The notes under the pieces were generated by a model that was given only the letters and a program-made list of their open reading frames with translations, made no database searches and was not told the DNA's origin. Made by a program: the position numbers and the translations under genes. Positions 1-9,028 of a stretch of DNA of 64,000 bases are shown here, piece after piece (position 1 is the first letter of the stretch; each line of letters opens with the position of its first letter). Location of the stretch: NCBI GenBank assembly GCA_018242005.1, contig JAFECU010000313.1, positions 1 to 64,000 on the forward strand, written 5' to 3'. Source of the stretch: Pseudomonadota bacterium (GTDB lineage Bacteria > Pseudomonadota > Gammaproteobacteria > Burkholderiales > Burkholderiaceae_C).

Positions 1-4
1 CGGC

Positions 5-385
5 GTGCGCCCCAACATCGTGCAGGCTATTCGCGCCTACCGCGTGCACGACCTGCAGGAGACGGCGCGTGTCCTGGGCCACCATTTCCTGTATGCCAAC
101 CTGGCACATGCGCAGACCAAGCAGGACATTCTGGAACTCATCGCCACGCAATTCACCTTCCCGGCGCATTTCGGCAAAAACTTCGACGCGCTCTACGATT
201 GCATGACAGACCCGTTGCACAAGTCGGGCCCGCAACCGGGCTTCATCGTGGTGCTGGAGCAGATTCCGACCACGGCCAAGTTCGACAAGGAAGTGCGCGA
301 GCAGCTGCTCGACATCTTCCGCGACGCTGCCGATTACTGGAGCGACCGAAAGATCGCGTTCCGCTGCTTCTATTCTTTTCTGTAG
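5..385 (+). CDS. barstar-family (barnase inhibitor-like) protein, possibly 5'-truncated
   Basis: The 126-residue product matches the barstar family: it has the characteristic stretch FPAHFGKNFDALYDCMTD at about residues 52-69, the part that contacts the ribonuclease in true barstars. Barstars are small cytoplasmic inhibitors of secreted RNases, but chromosomal homologues in Burkholderiales usually have no barnase beside them, so the partner here is unknown. The GTG at position 5 is the first usable start, yet the frame stays open to the window edge, so the real start may lie upstream. It is convergent with rsmA. The family call is fairly safe; an inhibitor role is inference. Confidence 0.75.
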   Translation: MRPNIVQAIRAYRVHDLQETARVLGHHFLYANLAHAQTKQDILELIATQFTFPAHFGKNFDALYDCMTDPLHKSGPQPGFIVVLEQIPTTAKFDKEVREQLLDIFRDAADYWSDRKIAFRCFYSFL

Positions 386-634
386 CCCGTTCTGCAACCG
401 CCGGCCAGGCGGAACGGGCTGACGAGGCGCACCACGGTGCCGCTTCCCAGGCCATCAAGATCGACATCGACGCCGCCCCCGGCGAGAAGATGCCCACGGA
501 CAAGCTCGTGGATGTGTCGCCACTGGCGCTGCGCATGAGCAGCCCGTTCAACGCGAGCTACTGGCTTTCCGCGGCTTGAGTGCGGCGGTGCGTGAAGCGG
601 CTGCTCACGCTCGACGGCGCCCAAGCCGCCACGC

Positions 635-1405
635 TCAGGCTTTGCCGGCAAGCTCCTGCGCGAGCGTCACATAGTCGGCGACTGGCACCTCCTCGGCGCG
701 GCGCTGGGTGTCGAAACTGCCGGCATGGCCACGCGCCTCCAGCCACCGGCCCAGGCTATGGCGCAGCAGCTTGCGGCGCTGGCTGAAGGCCACCTGCACC
801 AGTTCGGATAGCAGCGCCACATCCACCGCCGCTGGCCGGGCGTAGGGCCGCATGCGCACCACGGCGCTGTCCACCCTGGGGGGCGGTTCAAAGCTCTCGG
901 GCGGCACGAACAGCACATCCTCCATCGCGTAGCGCCACTGCAGCATGACCGACAGGCGCCCATAGGCGGCCGTGGCGGGCTGCGCCACCATGCGGTCTAT
1001 GACCTCCTTTTGCAGCATGAAATGCTGGTCTTCTATGACCTGCACATGGTCCAGCAGATGGAAAAGTATGGGCGTGGAGATGTTGTAGGGCAGGTTGCCT
1101 ACGACTCTTATTTTAGGAGCTTCAAGCGCTTGCGCAACCTGCGTGAAATCCACTTTCAGCACATCGGACTCGATGACGGCCAGCTGCCCGTGCTGGCGCA
1201 GGCGCGCGGCCAGGTCGCGGTCGAGCTCGATCACCGTGAGCCGGCCCAGGCGCTCGACCAACGGCTGGGTCAGCGCCGCCAGGCCGGGGCCGATCTCCAC
1301 CATGGGCTCGCCGGGTCGCGGCGCGATGGCGCGCACGATGGCGTCGATGATGCCGGGGTCGCTGAGGAAATGCTGGCCGAAGCGCTTGCGGGCAATATGT
1401 TTCAT
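635..1405 (-). CDS. rsmA: 16S rRNA dimethyladenosine transferase RsmA (KsgA)
   Basis: RsmA uses SAM to dimethylate A1518 and A1519 in helix 45 of 16S rRNA, a late checkpoint of 30S assembly. The 256-residue product has the family N-terminus [17 protein letters not shown] motif I ([10 protein letters not shown], about 36-45) and the catalytic NLPYNIS motif (about 104-110). The frame is open for 39 more codons upstream, but that part is translated repeat sequence, and [14 protein letters not shown] is the conserved beginning, so the start is set at 1405. It is the last gene of the minus-strand lptD-surA-rsmA run, an order shared by many proteobacteria. Confidence 0.97.
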   Translation of the reverse strand: MKHIARKRFGQHFLSDPGIIDAIVRAIAPRPGEPMVEIGPGLAALTQPLVERLGRLTVIELDRDLAARLRQHGQLAVIESDVLKVDFTQVAQALEAPKIRVVGNLPYNISTPILFHLLDHVQVIEDQHFMLQKEVIDRMVAQPATAAYGRLSVMLQWRYAMEDVLFVPPESFEPPPRVDSAVVRMRPYARPAAVDVALLSELVQVAFSQRRKLLRHSLGRWLEARGHAGSFDTQRRAEEVPVADYVTLAQELAGKA

Positions 1406-1411
1406 GGTTTT

Positions 1412-1489
1412 GCCGCCGGGCCGTCCCAGGTCGGAATGCGGCCCCCTCGGGGGGCGGCTGGCCACAGGTGATGGGCGAGCGAGGGGGGA
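1412..1489 (-). repeat. dispersed palindromic repeat, family A, copy 1
   Basis: This gap between surA and rsmA holds a GC-rich palindromic element built around CCCCCCGAGGGGG followed by a GGGACGGCCCGGCGG-type tail when read on the minus strand. The same arrangement, on the plus strand, occurs inside the amgK-like gene at 6172-6248. It fills nearly the whole intergenic space, so rsmA is probably read through it from the lptD/surA transcript. Confidence 0.75.
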
Positions 1490-1493
1490 ATGT

Positions 1494-2873
1494 TCATTGC
1501 GGAGCGTCGCGGTATTCCACATAGGTGCGGCCGCGCGCCTCCTGGATCCATGTGGTGAAGGCCTCGTCCAGCTTTTTCTCGCGCACCTGATCGCGCACCA
1601 TGTCGCGCTGCTCGCGCTGCGTCAGCTTGGCCTCGCGGCGCTCCAGCAGCTGGATCAGGTGCACGCCGAAGCGCGACACCACGGGTTGGCTGATCTCGCC
1701 GGGCTGCAGGGCGTTGAGCGCCTCCTGGAACTCGGGCACATAGCGTCCGGGCCCGGCCCAGCCCAGGTCCCCGCCGTCCTTGGCGCTGCCGTCCTGCGAA
1801 TATTCACGCGCCAGCGTGGCAAAGTCGGCCTGGCCGCGGATGACGCGCTGGCGCAGGTCCTCCAGGCGTTCGGCCGCCTGGCGCTCCGACAGCCCCGAGC
1901 CCACGCGCAGCAGGATGTGGCGCGCATGGTTTTGCACCGCCATGGTGGGCGCGCCGCCCTGGGTGCGGTCCACCACCTTCAGAATGTGAAAGCCCGCGGG
2001 TGAGCGCAGCGGCCCGACGATGCTGCCCACCGCCGCCTGACGCACGGCGTCCACGAACAGCTCGGGGTAGCGATCGGCAGGGCGCAGGCCCAGCAGGCCA
2101 CCGCCCGCACCCTCGGGCACGTCGGAGTATTCCTTCACCAGCACGCCGAACTCGGCGCCGTCGCGCAGCTTGTCGCGCACCATCTGGGCGCGCTCGGCCC
2201 GCTTGGCGACCTCTTCGGGGCTGGCGTTTTCGGCCACCTTGACCAGGATATGGCCCAGGTTGAGCTCCAACTTGCCGGGGCTGGCCGCCTGTTGCTGGTC
2301 GCGCAGGTACTGGTCCACCTCCAGGTCGCTCACGCGCACGCGCGCCTCCACCTCGCGTTCGCGCACGCGCAGGGCCAGCAGCTGGTTGCGCAGGTCCTCG
2401 CGAAAGCGCTGCACGCTGATGCCGTCGGCCGTCAGGCGCCGGTGCATCTCGTCCACGCTCACGTCGTTCTGCCGGGCCACGGTCTGCTCGGCCTGGCTGA
2501 CGGCGTAGTCATCCACCTTGATGCCGGCTTCCTTGGCCTGCTGCACCTGGATCTTTTCCAGGATCAGGCGTTCGAGCACCTCCTTGAGCAGCAGCTCATG
2601 CGGCGGCAGGGTCGCGCCCTGGCTCTGCAGCTGCTGCGTCACGCGCTCGGCGCGCTGGCGCACCTCGTTGTTGGTGATGGGCTCGGAATTGACCACCGCC
2701 ACGATGTAGTCGGCCTGGCGCAATTGGGTGCTGGTCGCGCCGGCGGGCGGCAGCAGCGTCGCGGAGGAGGGCAGGCGCGGAATGCCGGCTCCGCCCGAGG
2801 GCCGCAGCCCCTGGGCTTGTGCCGCCACGGCGGTCAGGCAGGCCAGGGCCAGGGTTAAAACACGGTGATTCAT
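1494..2873 (-). CDS. surA: periplasmic chaperone and peptidyl-prolyl isomerase SurA
   Basis: SurA escorts unfolded outer-membrane beta-barrel proteins, including LptD, through the periplasm to the BAM complex. The product opens with a Sec signal peptide ([20 protein letters not shown]), followed by the SurA N-terminal chaperone domain (about residues 45-190) and two parvulin-type PPIase domains (about 195-300 and 310-410), then the C-terminal helix. An alternative ATG six codons upstream (2891) would only lengthen the signal peptide. It lies between lptD and rsmA on the same strand with about 60-90 bp gaps, so co-transcription with its client gene lptD is likely. Confidence 0.96.
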   Translation of the reverse strand: MNHRVLTLALACLTAVAAQAQGLRPSGGAGIPRLPSSATLLPPAGATSTQLRQADYIVAVVNSEPITNNEVRQRAERVTQQLQSQGATLPPHELLLKEVLERLILEKIQVQQAKEAGIKVDDYAVSQAEQTVARQNDVSVDEMHRRLTADGISVQRFREDLRNQLLALRVREREVEARVRVSDLEVDQYLRDQQQAASPGKLELNLGHILVKVAENASPEEVAKRAERAQMVRDKLRDGAEFGVLVKEYSDVPEGAGGGLLGLRPADRYPELFVDAVRQAAVGSIVGPLRSPAGFHILKVVDRTQGGAPTMAVQNHARHILLRVGSGLSERQAAERLEDLRQRVIRGQADFATLAREYSQDGSAKDGGDLGWAGPGRYVPEFQEALNALQPGEISQPVVSRFGVHLIQLLERREAKLTQREQRDMVRDQVREKKLDEAFTTWIQEARGRTYVEYRDAPQ

Positions 2874-2933
2874 GGCGTGGAGAAGATTCATGGCTGGCAG
2901 GGCTGCGCCGCACGGACGGGGCGGCGCAGCGGG

Positions 2934-5372
2934 TCAATCGTATTGGGAGAAGCGGCTAGGGGTGTTCACGTTGGTGCCCAGCATCTGGTAACGCGGTACA
3001 TATTGCCTCAGTATGGTCAACGGGTTGGCCCCCAGGGACAGGCGCGAGAAGCCGGTGAACTCCAGCTGGAACATAAGCCGGGTGTTGGCCGTGACCAGGC
3101 TGTTTTGCAGGCGCTCCAGCACCACGCGGCCGACCCAGCAGCAGCTCTCGTATTCGACGCCGACCACGGCGTCCACCAGCTTGCGGTCCTGCAGGCTGTA
3201 GTTCAGGCGCCCCATGCTGTACCAGCGGCCGGCCTCGCGGCTCTTGTCATTGCCGCGACCGCCCCACCACAGGTCTGCGAGCGGCCATTGCCAGCCCAGG
3301 TCCAGCTGTTCGCTGGGCACGGTGATCAGGTCCGTGACCTTCTGCATGCGGTAGGCGGCACTGACGGTGCGGTAGTTGCCGGGCGAGTAGTTCACGGCCA
3401 CCGTGGTGCGCAGCGAACGGCCGGTCTTGGGGTTGTACTGCACCGTGGAATCCAGACCCCACTGCGGCGTCCAGTTGATGCCCGCGCCCAGCAGCACGTC
3501 GGACAGCCGTTCGCTGACCGGCGTGCCGCCCGGCAGGGTGACTTTCTGGTCGGCAAAGCGCAGGCGCTGCGCGATGCCAAAGCGCGCCGCCTGGGCGCCC
3601 GTATCGGGGTGGATCAGCCGCGTGGTCAGGCCCAGCGTGAGCAGGTTGTTGTCGGCAATGCGGTCGTTGCCGCCAAAGGCGTTCTCGGTATAGATGGAGG
3701 TGAAGTTGAAGTCATTGGCCGCCGTGTCGTACACGGGCAGCATGCTTTGGTCGCGGTACGGCGTGTAGGTGTAGAAGGCGCGCGGCTCCAGCGTCTGCAG
3801 GTAGTTGCCGCCGAAAAAGCGTGCGTCGCGCTCGAACACCAGGCCGCTGTCCAGGCTGAAGGTGGGCAGCGTGCGGCTGGCCGTGCTCTGGCCGCTCGCC
3901 AGAGGGCCCTCGAATTCGTACTGCGTGGCATGCAACTGCAGCCGCGGTGTGATGAAGCCGCCCGGCGCCAGAAACGGCCGACTGACCTGCGCCACGGCGT
4001 AGCTGCGCCTGGCATTGGGCTGGGTGTAGAAGCCAGGCGCCGCCTCGAAGCTGGTGTAGTCGGCGTCCACCGTGGCGTCCAGGCCGCCGCCGAGCTGCAT
4101 GGGGGCGTAGCGCCAGTGCAGCTGTGGCATGCGGTCGTAGGGCGGCGTGATGGGTGCGGTCGGATCCTGCAGCGTCTGCCACTTGAGGGTGCGCAGGCTG
4201 ACCTGGTTGTCGCCGCGCGCCCAGCCCAGCGAGGCCTCGCCGGGCAGCAGGCGCTGGGCGATCTGGACGCCCGGCGTGCCCGGCGTGGCCAAGCCGGACA
4301 GCCCGCTGGTGCGCAGCGAAAAATCGCGCCAGTAGTTGTCGTCGCTCACGCGCCGCACATTCACGTTCAGCGCCATGTCGCCCAGGGGCGTGTCCACCGC
4401 GCCGCGGTGCTTGACACTGTAGGCCCAGCGATTGATCTGGCGCAGCTGGTCGTTGGGCAGGTAGCTGGCGTTGAGCTCGCCGCTGTAGCGCGGCTCCAGG
4501 TAGCGGAATTCACCCGCCAGGCCCATGCCGCGCCGGCTCATGACCAGAGGGGTCAGGGTGGCATCGCGGTTGGGCGCGATGTTCCAGTAATAGGGCTGGA
4601 CATATTCCACGCCGCTCACGCTGTCGATGGCAATGGTCGGCGGCAGCAGGCCGGTCTTGCGCCGCTCCGACAGCGGAAAGCTGATGTGCGAGATGGGCAG
4701 TATGGGCACGCCCTTGAACTCCAGCACTCCATCCTCGGCCACGCCCACGTCCTCGGCGCGGTCCAGGCGTATGGTCTTGGCGCGGATGATCCAGTCGGGC
4801 TGCCAGCTGGCCTCGTCGGTGCGCTGGCAGGTGGTGTAGGTGGCATCGTGCACCACCGAGCGGTCGTGGTCTATGAAGTCCACGCGCGTGGCCTCGCCAT
4901 GGGCCGCGGTCTGCAGAAAGCGGTAGCGCGCGTCGCTGAAAAAGCCGCTGAAGGCGTCCACGCGCAGGTCCAGCAGTGTGCCGTCGTAGAGATTGCCGGC
5001 ACGATTCATGTGCACATGGCCGCGCGCCTTGGCGCGGTCGTCGGCCACGTCGTACTCCATCTCGTCGGCGCGGATCACGGTGTCGCCGCGGCGCAGCTCG
5101 GCGTTGCCCTCGATCGTGGCGCTGATGTCGGGCTGGCCCGTGATGTGGTCGCCGCGCACGAACACCGGCAGCTGCGGGCGGATGTCGGCCGGCAGGGTCT
5201 CCTGCAACCGCGGGCTGGTGCGCAGGGCGGGCATGGTCTCGGCCGGCTCGGCGGCGCCATCGCCGGCCTGGGCCAGCGCGGTCAGCGGCACGCCGCACAG
5301 CATCAGCGCCGCCAGCCGCGCCAGGGCACGGCGCGGCGGCAAGGCGCGGATGGCGGTCATGGTGGCAGGCAT
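2934..5372 (-). CDS. lptD: LPS-assembly outer-membrane protein LptD (OstA/Imp)
   Basis: LptD with lipoprotein LptE inserts lipopolysaccharide into the outer leaflet of the outer membrane. The product has a signal peptide ending near LTALAQ, an N-terminal OstA/LptA-like jellyroll (GNAELRRGDTVIRADEM region) and a long C-terminal beta-barrel ending in SRFSQYD. The adjacent Cys pair near the C-terminus (ESCCW) and the Cys of TYTTCQ are present, but no Cys lies at the mature N-terminus, so at most one of the two disulfides of the E. coli protein can form. Start choice is uncertain: ATGs at 5372 and 5360 precede the signal peptide, and the frame is open to 5453. It is divergent from the amgK-like gene. 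Confidence 0.95.
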   Translation of the reverse strand: MPATMTAIRALPPRRALARLAALMLCGVPLTALAQAGDGAAEPAETMPALRTSPRLQETLPADIRPQLPVFVRGDHITGQPDISATIEGNAELRRGDTVIRADEMEYDVADDRAKARGHVHMNRAGNLYDGTLLDLRVDAFSGFFSDARYRFLQTAAHGEATRVDFIDHDRSVVHDATYTTCQRTDEASWQPDWIIRAKTIRLDRAEDVGVAEDGVLEFKGVPILPISHISFPLSERRKTGLLPPTIAIDSVSGVEYVQPYYWNIAPNRDATLTPLVMSRRGMGLAGEFRYLEPRYSGELNASYLPNDQLRQINRWAYSVKHRGAVDTPLGDMALNVNVRRVSDDNYWRDFSLRTSGLSGLATPGTPGVQIAQRLLPGEASLGWARGDNQVSLRTLKWQTLQDPTAPITPPYDRMPQLHWRYAPMQLGGGLDATVDADYTSFEAAPGFYTQPNARRSYAVAQVSRPFLAPGGFITPRLQLHATQYEFEGPLASGQSTASRTLPTFSLDSGLVFERDARFFGGNYLQTLEPRAFYTYTPYRDQSMLPVYDTAANDFNFTSIYTENAFGGNDRIADNNLLTLGLTTRLIHPDTGAQAARFGIAQRLRFADQKVTLPGGTPVSERLSDVLLGAGINWTPQWGLDSTVQYNPKTGRSLRTTVAVNYSPGNYRTVSAAYRMQKVTDLITVPSEQLDLGWQWPLADLWWGGRGNDKSREAGRWYSMGRLNYSLQDRKLVDAVVGVEYESCCWVGRVVLERLQNSLVTANTRLMFQLEFTGFSRLSLGANPLTILRQYVPRYQMLGTNVNTPSRFSQYD

Positions 5373-5470
5373 GGCGTGAGGCAAGAGGGAACAATCCATG
5401 GATGGCGCGAGTCGGCGGCGCACGGCACCCATCAGGGGTGCGCCGCAGGCCACCCGGCCGGGCAGGGTCG

Positions 5471-5492
5471 GGTTTGTAGAATTGGATTATCC
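5471..5492 (+). promoter_or_regulatory. possible near-leaderless promoter of the amgK-like gene
   Basis: A TAGAAT hexamer at 5477-5482 looks like a sigma-70 -10 element, and the start codon follows at 5493. Initiation 6-8 bases after it would give a transcript with almost no leader, and no Shine-Dalgarno sequence is seen before the ATG. No good -35 hexamer is visible, so this remains a guess. Confidence 0.35.
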
Positions 5493-6689
5493 ATGAGCCA
5501 CCCATCCCCCCACTCCCCGGCCGGCGCCGGCAACGCCCACGCCGTGCACTGGAACGACCCCGCCCGCCAATCCGCCTTCCAGGCCTGGCTGGCCCCCCTG
5601 GCCGCCGCGCAGGGCCTGCAGCCCGCCAGCCTGCGCCCGGCGAGCGCCGACGCGAGCTTCAGGCGCTACCTGCGCATCGACGACGCCCAGGGCGCCAGCC
5701 GCATCATCATGGACGCCCCGCCCGACAAGGAGAACTGCCGCCCCTTCGTGCAGGTGCAGGCGCTGATGCAGGCCGCCGGCCTGCGCGTGCCGCAGGTGTT
5801 GGCCTGGGACGAGGCCCATGGCTTCATGCTGCTGTCCGACCTGGGGGCGCAGACGGCCATAGAGCGCCTGGACCCGGCCCGGCCTCAGGACGCCCATGCC
5901 TGGTATCTGCAGGCCGTGGACCTGCTCATCGACTGGCAAAAAGCCAGCCGCGAGGGCGTGCTGCCCGCTTATGACGAGGCGCTCCTGCGCCGCGAGCTGC
6001 AGCTCTTTCCCGACTGGTATGTGGCGCGCCACCGCCAGGTGCAGCTCGACGAGGTGCAGCAGGTCAGCCTGGGCCGCGCTTTTGACGCCATCGTGGCGCA
6101 AAACCTGGCCGCGCCCAGCGTCTATGTGCACCGCGACTTCATGATGCGCAACCTCATGGTGGCGGATGCAGCCCCCACGCTCCCCGCTGCGCGTGGTTCG
6201 CTGCCCCCCGAGGGGGCGCGTGTCGCCTTGGGGCGGCCCGGCGGCGACACCGATGCTCGCCTGGGCGTGCTCGACTTCCAGGACGCCGTCTACGGCCCCA
6301 TCACCTACGACATCGCCAGCCTGATGCGCGACGCCTTCATCAGCTGGGAGGAGGACTTCGTCATCGACATCACCGTGCGCTACTGGGAAAAGGCGCGCCG
6401 CGCCGGCCTCCTCGGCGCGGCGAGCAGTAGCGGCTGGGGCGCGGACTTCGGCGAGTTCTACCGCGCCGTGGACTTCATGGCGCTGCAGCGCCACCTCAAG
6501 GTGGCCGGCATCTTCGCGCGCCTGACGCTGCGCGACGGCAAGCCCAAGTACCTCGCGGATGCGCCGCGCTTCATCGCCTACATCCGCGCCACCTGCGCGC
6601 GCTACCGCGAACTCACGCCGCTCCTGCGCCTGGTGGACCAGATCGAGGGCACGCAGGCGGCCATGGGCTACGCGTTTGGGCGGGTGTAG
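5493..6689 (+). CDS. amgK: AmgK-like aminoglycoside-phosphotransferase-fold sugar kinase
   Basis: Homologues next to lptD phosphorylate the anomeric position of N-acetylmuramate and N-acetylglucosamine in a peptidoglycan salvage route that feeds UDP-MurNAc. The 398-residue product has an APH-like kinase fold: catalytic-loop HRDFMMRN (213-220) and metal-binding DFQD (261-264). Between them, residues about 226-253 (PTLPAARGSLPPEGARVALG region) are a translated copy of a dispersed repeat and are not typical of the family. The partner nucleotidyltransferase gene murU is not adjacent; rsmE follows instead. The family is clear, and activity despite the insertion is untested. Confidence 0.82.
   Translation: MSHPSPHSPAGAGNAHAVHWNDPARQSAFQAWLAPLAAAQGLQPASLRPASADASFRRYLRIDDAQGASRIIMDAPPDKENCRPFVQVQALMQAAGLRVPQVLAWDEAHGFMLLSDLGAQTAIERLDPARPQDAHAWYLQAVDLLIDWQKASREGVLPAYDEALLRRELQLFPDWYVARHRQVQLDEVQQVSLGRAFDAIVAQNLAAPSVYVHRDFMMRNLMVADAAPTLPAARGSLPPEGARVALGRPGGDTDARLGVLDFQDAVYGPITYDIASLMRDAFISWEEDFVIDITVRYWEKARRAGLLGAASSSGWGADFGEFYRAVDFMALQRHLKVAGIFARLTLRDGKPKYLADAPRFIAYIRATCARYRELTPLLRLVDQIEGTQAAMGYAFGRV
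6172..6248 (+). repeat. dispersed palindromic repeat, family A, copy 2 (inside amgK coding sequence)
   Basis: This segment repeats the palindrome CCCCCCGAGGGGG and the GGGGCGGCCCGGCGG tail seen in opposite orientation between rsmA and surA (1412-1489). Here it sits inside an open reading frame without disturbing it and adds about 26 codons between two conserved kinase motifs. Confidence 0.75.
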
Positions 6690-6737
6690 ATTCATCATCA
6701 AATTGCCTGATTAGCGACATGACTCAGACAAGGCTGC

Positions 6738-6832
6738 AGGCCCTCATCCCCGCCCTCTCCCAGAGGGAGAGGGAGTAAAGCCCGCGCGACCGATCGCCCT
6801 CACCCCTTTGGGGAGAGGGAGGGGTGAGGGGC
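6738..6832. repeat. GC-rich inverted repeat (CCCTCTCCC / GGGAGAGGG type)
   Basis: The space between the amgK-like gene and rsmE holds two facing hairpin units of the type CCCTCTCCC-GGGAGAGGG, with flanking CCCTCACCCC and GGGGTGAGGGG arms. The same type of element recurs at 15162-15274 and 37119-37160. It could act as a bidirectional transcription stop or be a miniature repeat; it has no coding capacity of its own. Confidence 0.7.
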
Positions 6833-6857
6833 CTGCAGCGGCCTGTACATCGTTAGA

Positions 6858-6912
6858 TCAAAATGGCCATTGGCGCTTATCCATCAAGCGTGAACAGCTA
6901 TTCTTTTTGAAA
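6858..6912 (+). repeat. dispersed repeat family B (GGCC..GCGCTT..AAGCG..CAGCTATT), copy directly before rsmE
   Basis: The sequence runs ATGGCCATTGGCGCTTATCC then ATCAAGCGTGAACAGCTATT and a T-rich tail. It closely matches 11021-11072 before jetC and, in reverse, 50037-50091. The inner GCGCTT and AAGCG can pair as a small hairpin. It ends two bases before the rsmE start codon, so it forms that gene's whole translation leader. I know similar motifs as high-copy repeats in Comamonadaceae. Confidence 0.7.
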
Positions 6913-6914
6913 AA

Positions 6915-7628
6915 ATGCCCCGCTTTTACTGCCCCCTGCCCCTGGCTCCCGGCGCCCAGATCACCCTGCCACCCACGGCCGCGCGCCACGTGCAGGTGCT
7001 GCGCCTGCAGCCGGGCGCGGTCATCACGCTGTTCAATGGCGAGGGCGGCGAGTGGAGCGCCACCGTCACGCGCATGGGCCGCAGCGACGTCGATGTCGAG
7101 GTCGGCACGCATGCGCCCCTGGAACGCGAGGCCGCGCGCGCCGTGCACCTGGTGGCCGGCATGCCCGCCAACGAGCGCATGGACTGGCTCGTGGAGAAGG
7201 CCGCCGAGCTGGGCGCCGCCAGCATCCAGCCGATTGTCGCGGCGCGCAGCGTGCTCAAGCTGGTCGGCGAGCGCGCCGCCCGGCGCCAGGCGCACTGGCA
7301 GGCCATTGCCGTTTCCGCCTGCGAGCAGTGCGGCCGCAACCGCGTGCCCACCGTGCATGCGCCGCTGCCCCTGGCCGAGTGGCTGGCCCAGGGCGCCCAG
7401 CAGGGCACGCGCCTGTTGCTGTCGCTGCGCGCAGGCGCCCGGCCGCTGCGCGAGGCCGCGGGCAGCGCCGGCCCCGTCTGGGTGCTGCACGGCCCCGAGG
7501 GCGGGCTGACCGAGCAGGAGGAAGACGCCGCCCTGGCCGCAGGCTTTGCCCCCGCCAGCCTGGGCACGCGCGTGCTGCGCGCCGAGACGGCCTCCGTCGC
7601 CGCACTGGCCCTGCTGGGGCTGGACTGA
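6915..7628 (+). CDS. rsmE: 16S rRNA (uracil-1498-N3)-methyltransferase RsmE
   Basis: RsmE methylates N3 of U1498 in 16S rRNA using SAM. The 237-residue product has the N-terminal PUA-like part (RFYCPLPLAPG through HVQVLRLQPG), the middle ERMDWLVEKAAELGA segment and the C-terminal SPOUT trefoil-knot motifs (HGPEGGLTEQE, LGTRVLRAETA) that bind SAM. Its stop codon overlaps the start of the next gene as TGATG, so translation of this housekeeping gene is coupled to jetA. No normal Shine-Dalgarno precedes the ATG because the leader is repeat family B. Confidence 0.95.
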   Translation: MPRFYCPLPLAPGAQITLPPTAARHVQVLRLQPGAVITLFNGEGGEWSATVTRMGRSDVDVEVGTHAPLEREAARAVHLVAGMPANERMDWLVEKAAELGAASIQPIVAARSVLKLVGERAARRQAHWQAIAVSACEQCGRNRVPTVHAPLPLAEWLAQGAQQGTRLLLSLRAGARPLREAAGSAGPVWVLHGPEGGLTEQEEDAALAAGFAPASLGTRVLRAETASVAALALLGLD

Positions 7629-9028
7629 TGGCAGGCGCTCCCCCCTTGCCCGCTGATGACGAGCAGGACGGCGGCGTAGGCGCCATCGCCGACTTCTTTC
7701 GCGACGCCGAAGCCGCCCAGGACCAGCCCCTGCTGTGGCTTCTCACGCGCCAGCAGTCGCTGGCCCAGGCGCTCAGCGGCCTGTTCCATGGTCCCGCGGC
7801 GCTGGTGCAGCTGCGCCTGTGGGTGTTTCTGCAGCTGGCCGGGCAGGGCGAGGCGCTGCTGCCGCGCGAGCGCATCGCCGAACTGTTTCACGCGCTGCGC
7901 CCCGAGGCGCTCGAGACCGTGCTCAAGCGCCTGCGCGACGTGGGCCTGCTGGCCTGGGACGAAACCCAGCGCGCCTACGCCCTGCCCCCGCTGGCCCAGC
8001 GCGTGGCCGGCCTGCTGGCGCCGCTGACGGGCACGCAGGGCGACGACGAGGACGGCGGCGAGCTGGCCACGCTGCTCGGCCAGGTGGTGGGCTCCAATCA
8101 GCTCGGCAACCTGGACGCCGCCCAGCTGCAACTGCTGCACGCGCAGCTGGCGCGCCTGCACGGCGAATTTGCCGACGCCATCGCCAGCGGCTCCGAGTTC
8201 CGCCTGCGCCAGGCGCGCCAGCGCTACGACCGCGCCGCCACTCTGATCGACCGCGCCTCCGAGGCCATCAGCACCATCATCGGCAACAGCCGCGGCCAGC
8301 TGGCGCTCGAACGCGCCGCGCGCGGCCTGGGCCAGGCCCAGTCGCGCCTGCTGGCCATGGCCAGCCAGTTCAACCGCGCACTGCAGCAAATGGACCGCCA
8401 GCGCGTCACGCTGGGCACCACCGGCCTGACCAGCACCGACGTCAAGCGCTGGCTGCAGGCCGCGCCGCAGCCCCATGAGCTGCTGGCCGGCGCGCTCGCC
8501 CAGCCGGGCTTTGTCGCCGCGCTGGCGCCGCACGAGCTGCTGGACGTGACCGAGGCCGAATTCGAGCGCGACCGCCCCCAGCCCACGCAGGCCGAGGAAC
8601 TGCCCGCCGCCCAGGACGCGCCCGAAGGCAGCCTCTCGGCCGTGGCCCTGCCGCGCGAACTGCACGACCTCAACGCCCTGCTGGGTGACTGGCAGCAGGC
8701 CGGCGGCGCGCCGCTGCGCAGCGTCGCCGACGCGCTGCTCGGCCCCCGGGCCCTGGCCACCCGCTACGCCCAGCTGGCCTACAAGGCCCAGCTCCTGCCC
8801 CTGCTGGGCGACCCCCAGGCCGAGGTGCTGCCCGGCGCCACCGGCGCCCTTGCACGTCAGCCCTGGCGCGTGCAATGGCTCGCTGAGCAGCAGGCGCTGG
8901 CGCACGACGACATCGCCCTGCTGTCGCTCGGCCACCTGGTACGCAGCGGCCACGAAGAGCCGCCTGCACCACCACCACCCGCCGACACCCAGACCGCCCC
9001 CGCCCCGGAGACCCCGCCCCATGGATGA
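7628..9028 (+). CDS. jetA: Wadjet kleisin-like subunit JetA (MukF/MksF-type)
   Basis: This 466-residue protein shares position and general design with JetA, the kleisin of Wadjet SMC complexes that bridges the JetC heads. The N-terminal 130 residues look like a winged-helix domain (LLPRERIAELFHALRPEALETVLKRL region). A helical middle (about 170-290, rich in Gln, Arg and Ala) and a Pro-rich tail follow. Its ATG overlaps the rsmE stop, and its own stop overlaps the jetB start by 8 bases, so the three genes should be co-translated. Primary sequence alone gives only moderate support; the SMC and JetD genes downstream carry the assignment. A chromosome-organising MksF is the alternative. Confidence 0.7.
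   Translation: MAGAPPLPADDEQDGGVGAIADFFRDAEAAQDQPLLWLLTRQQSLAQALSGLFHGPAALVQLRLWVFLQLAGQGEALLPRERIAELFHALRPEALETVLKRLRDVGLLAWDETQRAYALPPLAQRVAGLLAPLTGTQGDDEDGGELATLLGQVVGSNQLGNLDAAQLQLLHAQLARLHGEFADAIASGSEFRLRQARQRYDRAATLIDRASEAISTIIGNSRGQLALERAARGLGQAQSRLLAMASQFNRALQQMDRQRVTLGTTGLTSTDVKRWLQAAPQPHELLAGALAQPGFVAALAPHELLDVTEAEFERDRPQPTQAEELPAAQDAPEGSLSAVALPRELHDLNALLGDWQQAGGAPLRSVADALLGPRALATRYAQLAYKAQLLPLLGDPQAEVLPGATGALARQPWRVQWLAEQQALAHDDIALLSLGHLVRSGHEEPPAPPPPADTQTAPAPETPPHG

Noticed and set aside
400-579. Plus-strand fragment reading KIDIDAAPGEKMPTDKLVDV after the barstar gene
   Set aside because: Looks coding-like but has no start of its own, no family I recognise and lies in a frame overlapping the barstar gene. 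It could be a decayed gene end; too little to list as a feature.
2865-5453. Very long plus-strand open frame opposite lptD, continuing into the amgK-like gene
   Set aside because: It is an antisense shadow created by high GC in third codon positions; the product is Gln/His/Ala/Gly-rich without domains, and lptD on the other strand is certain. Only the part from 5493 is real.
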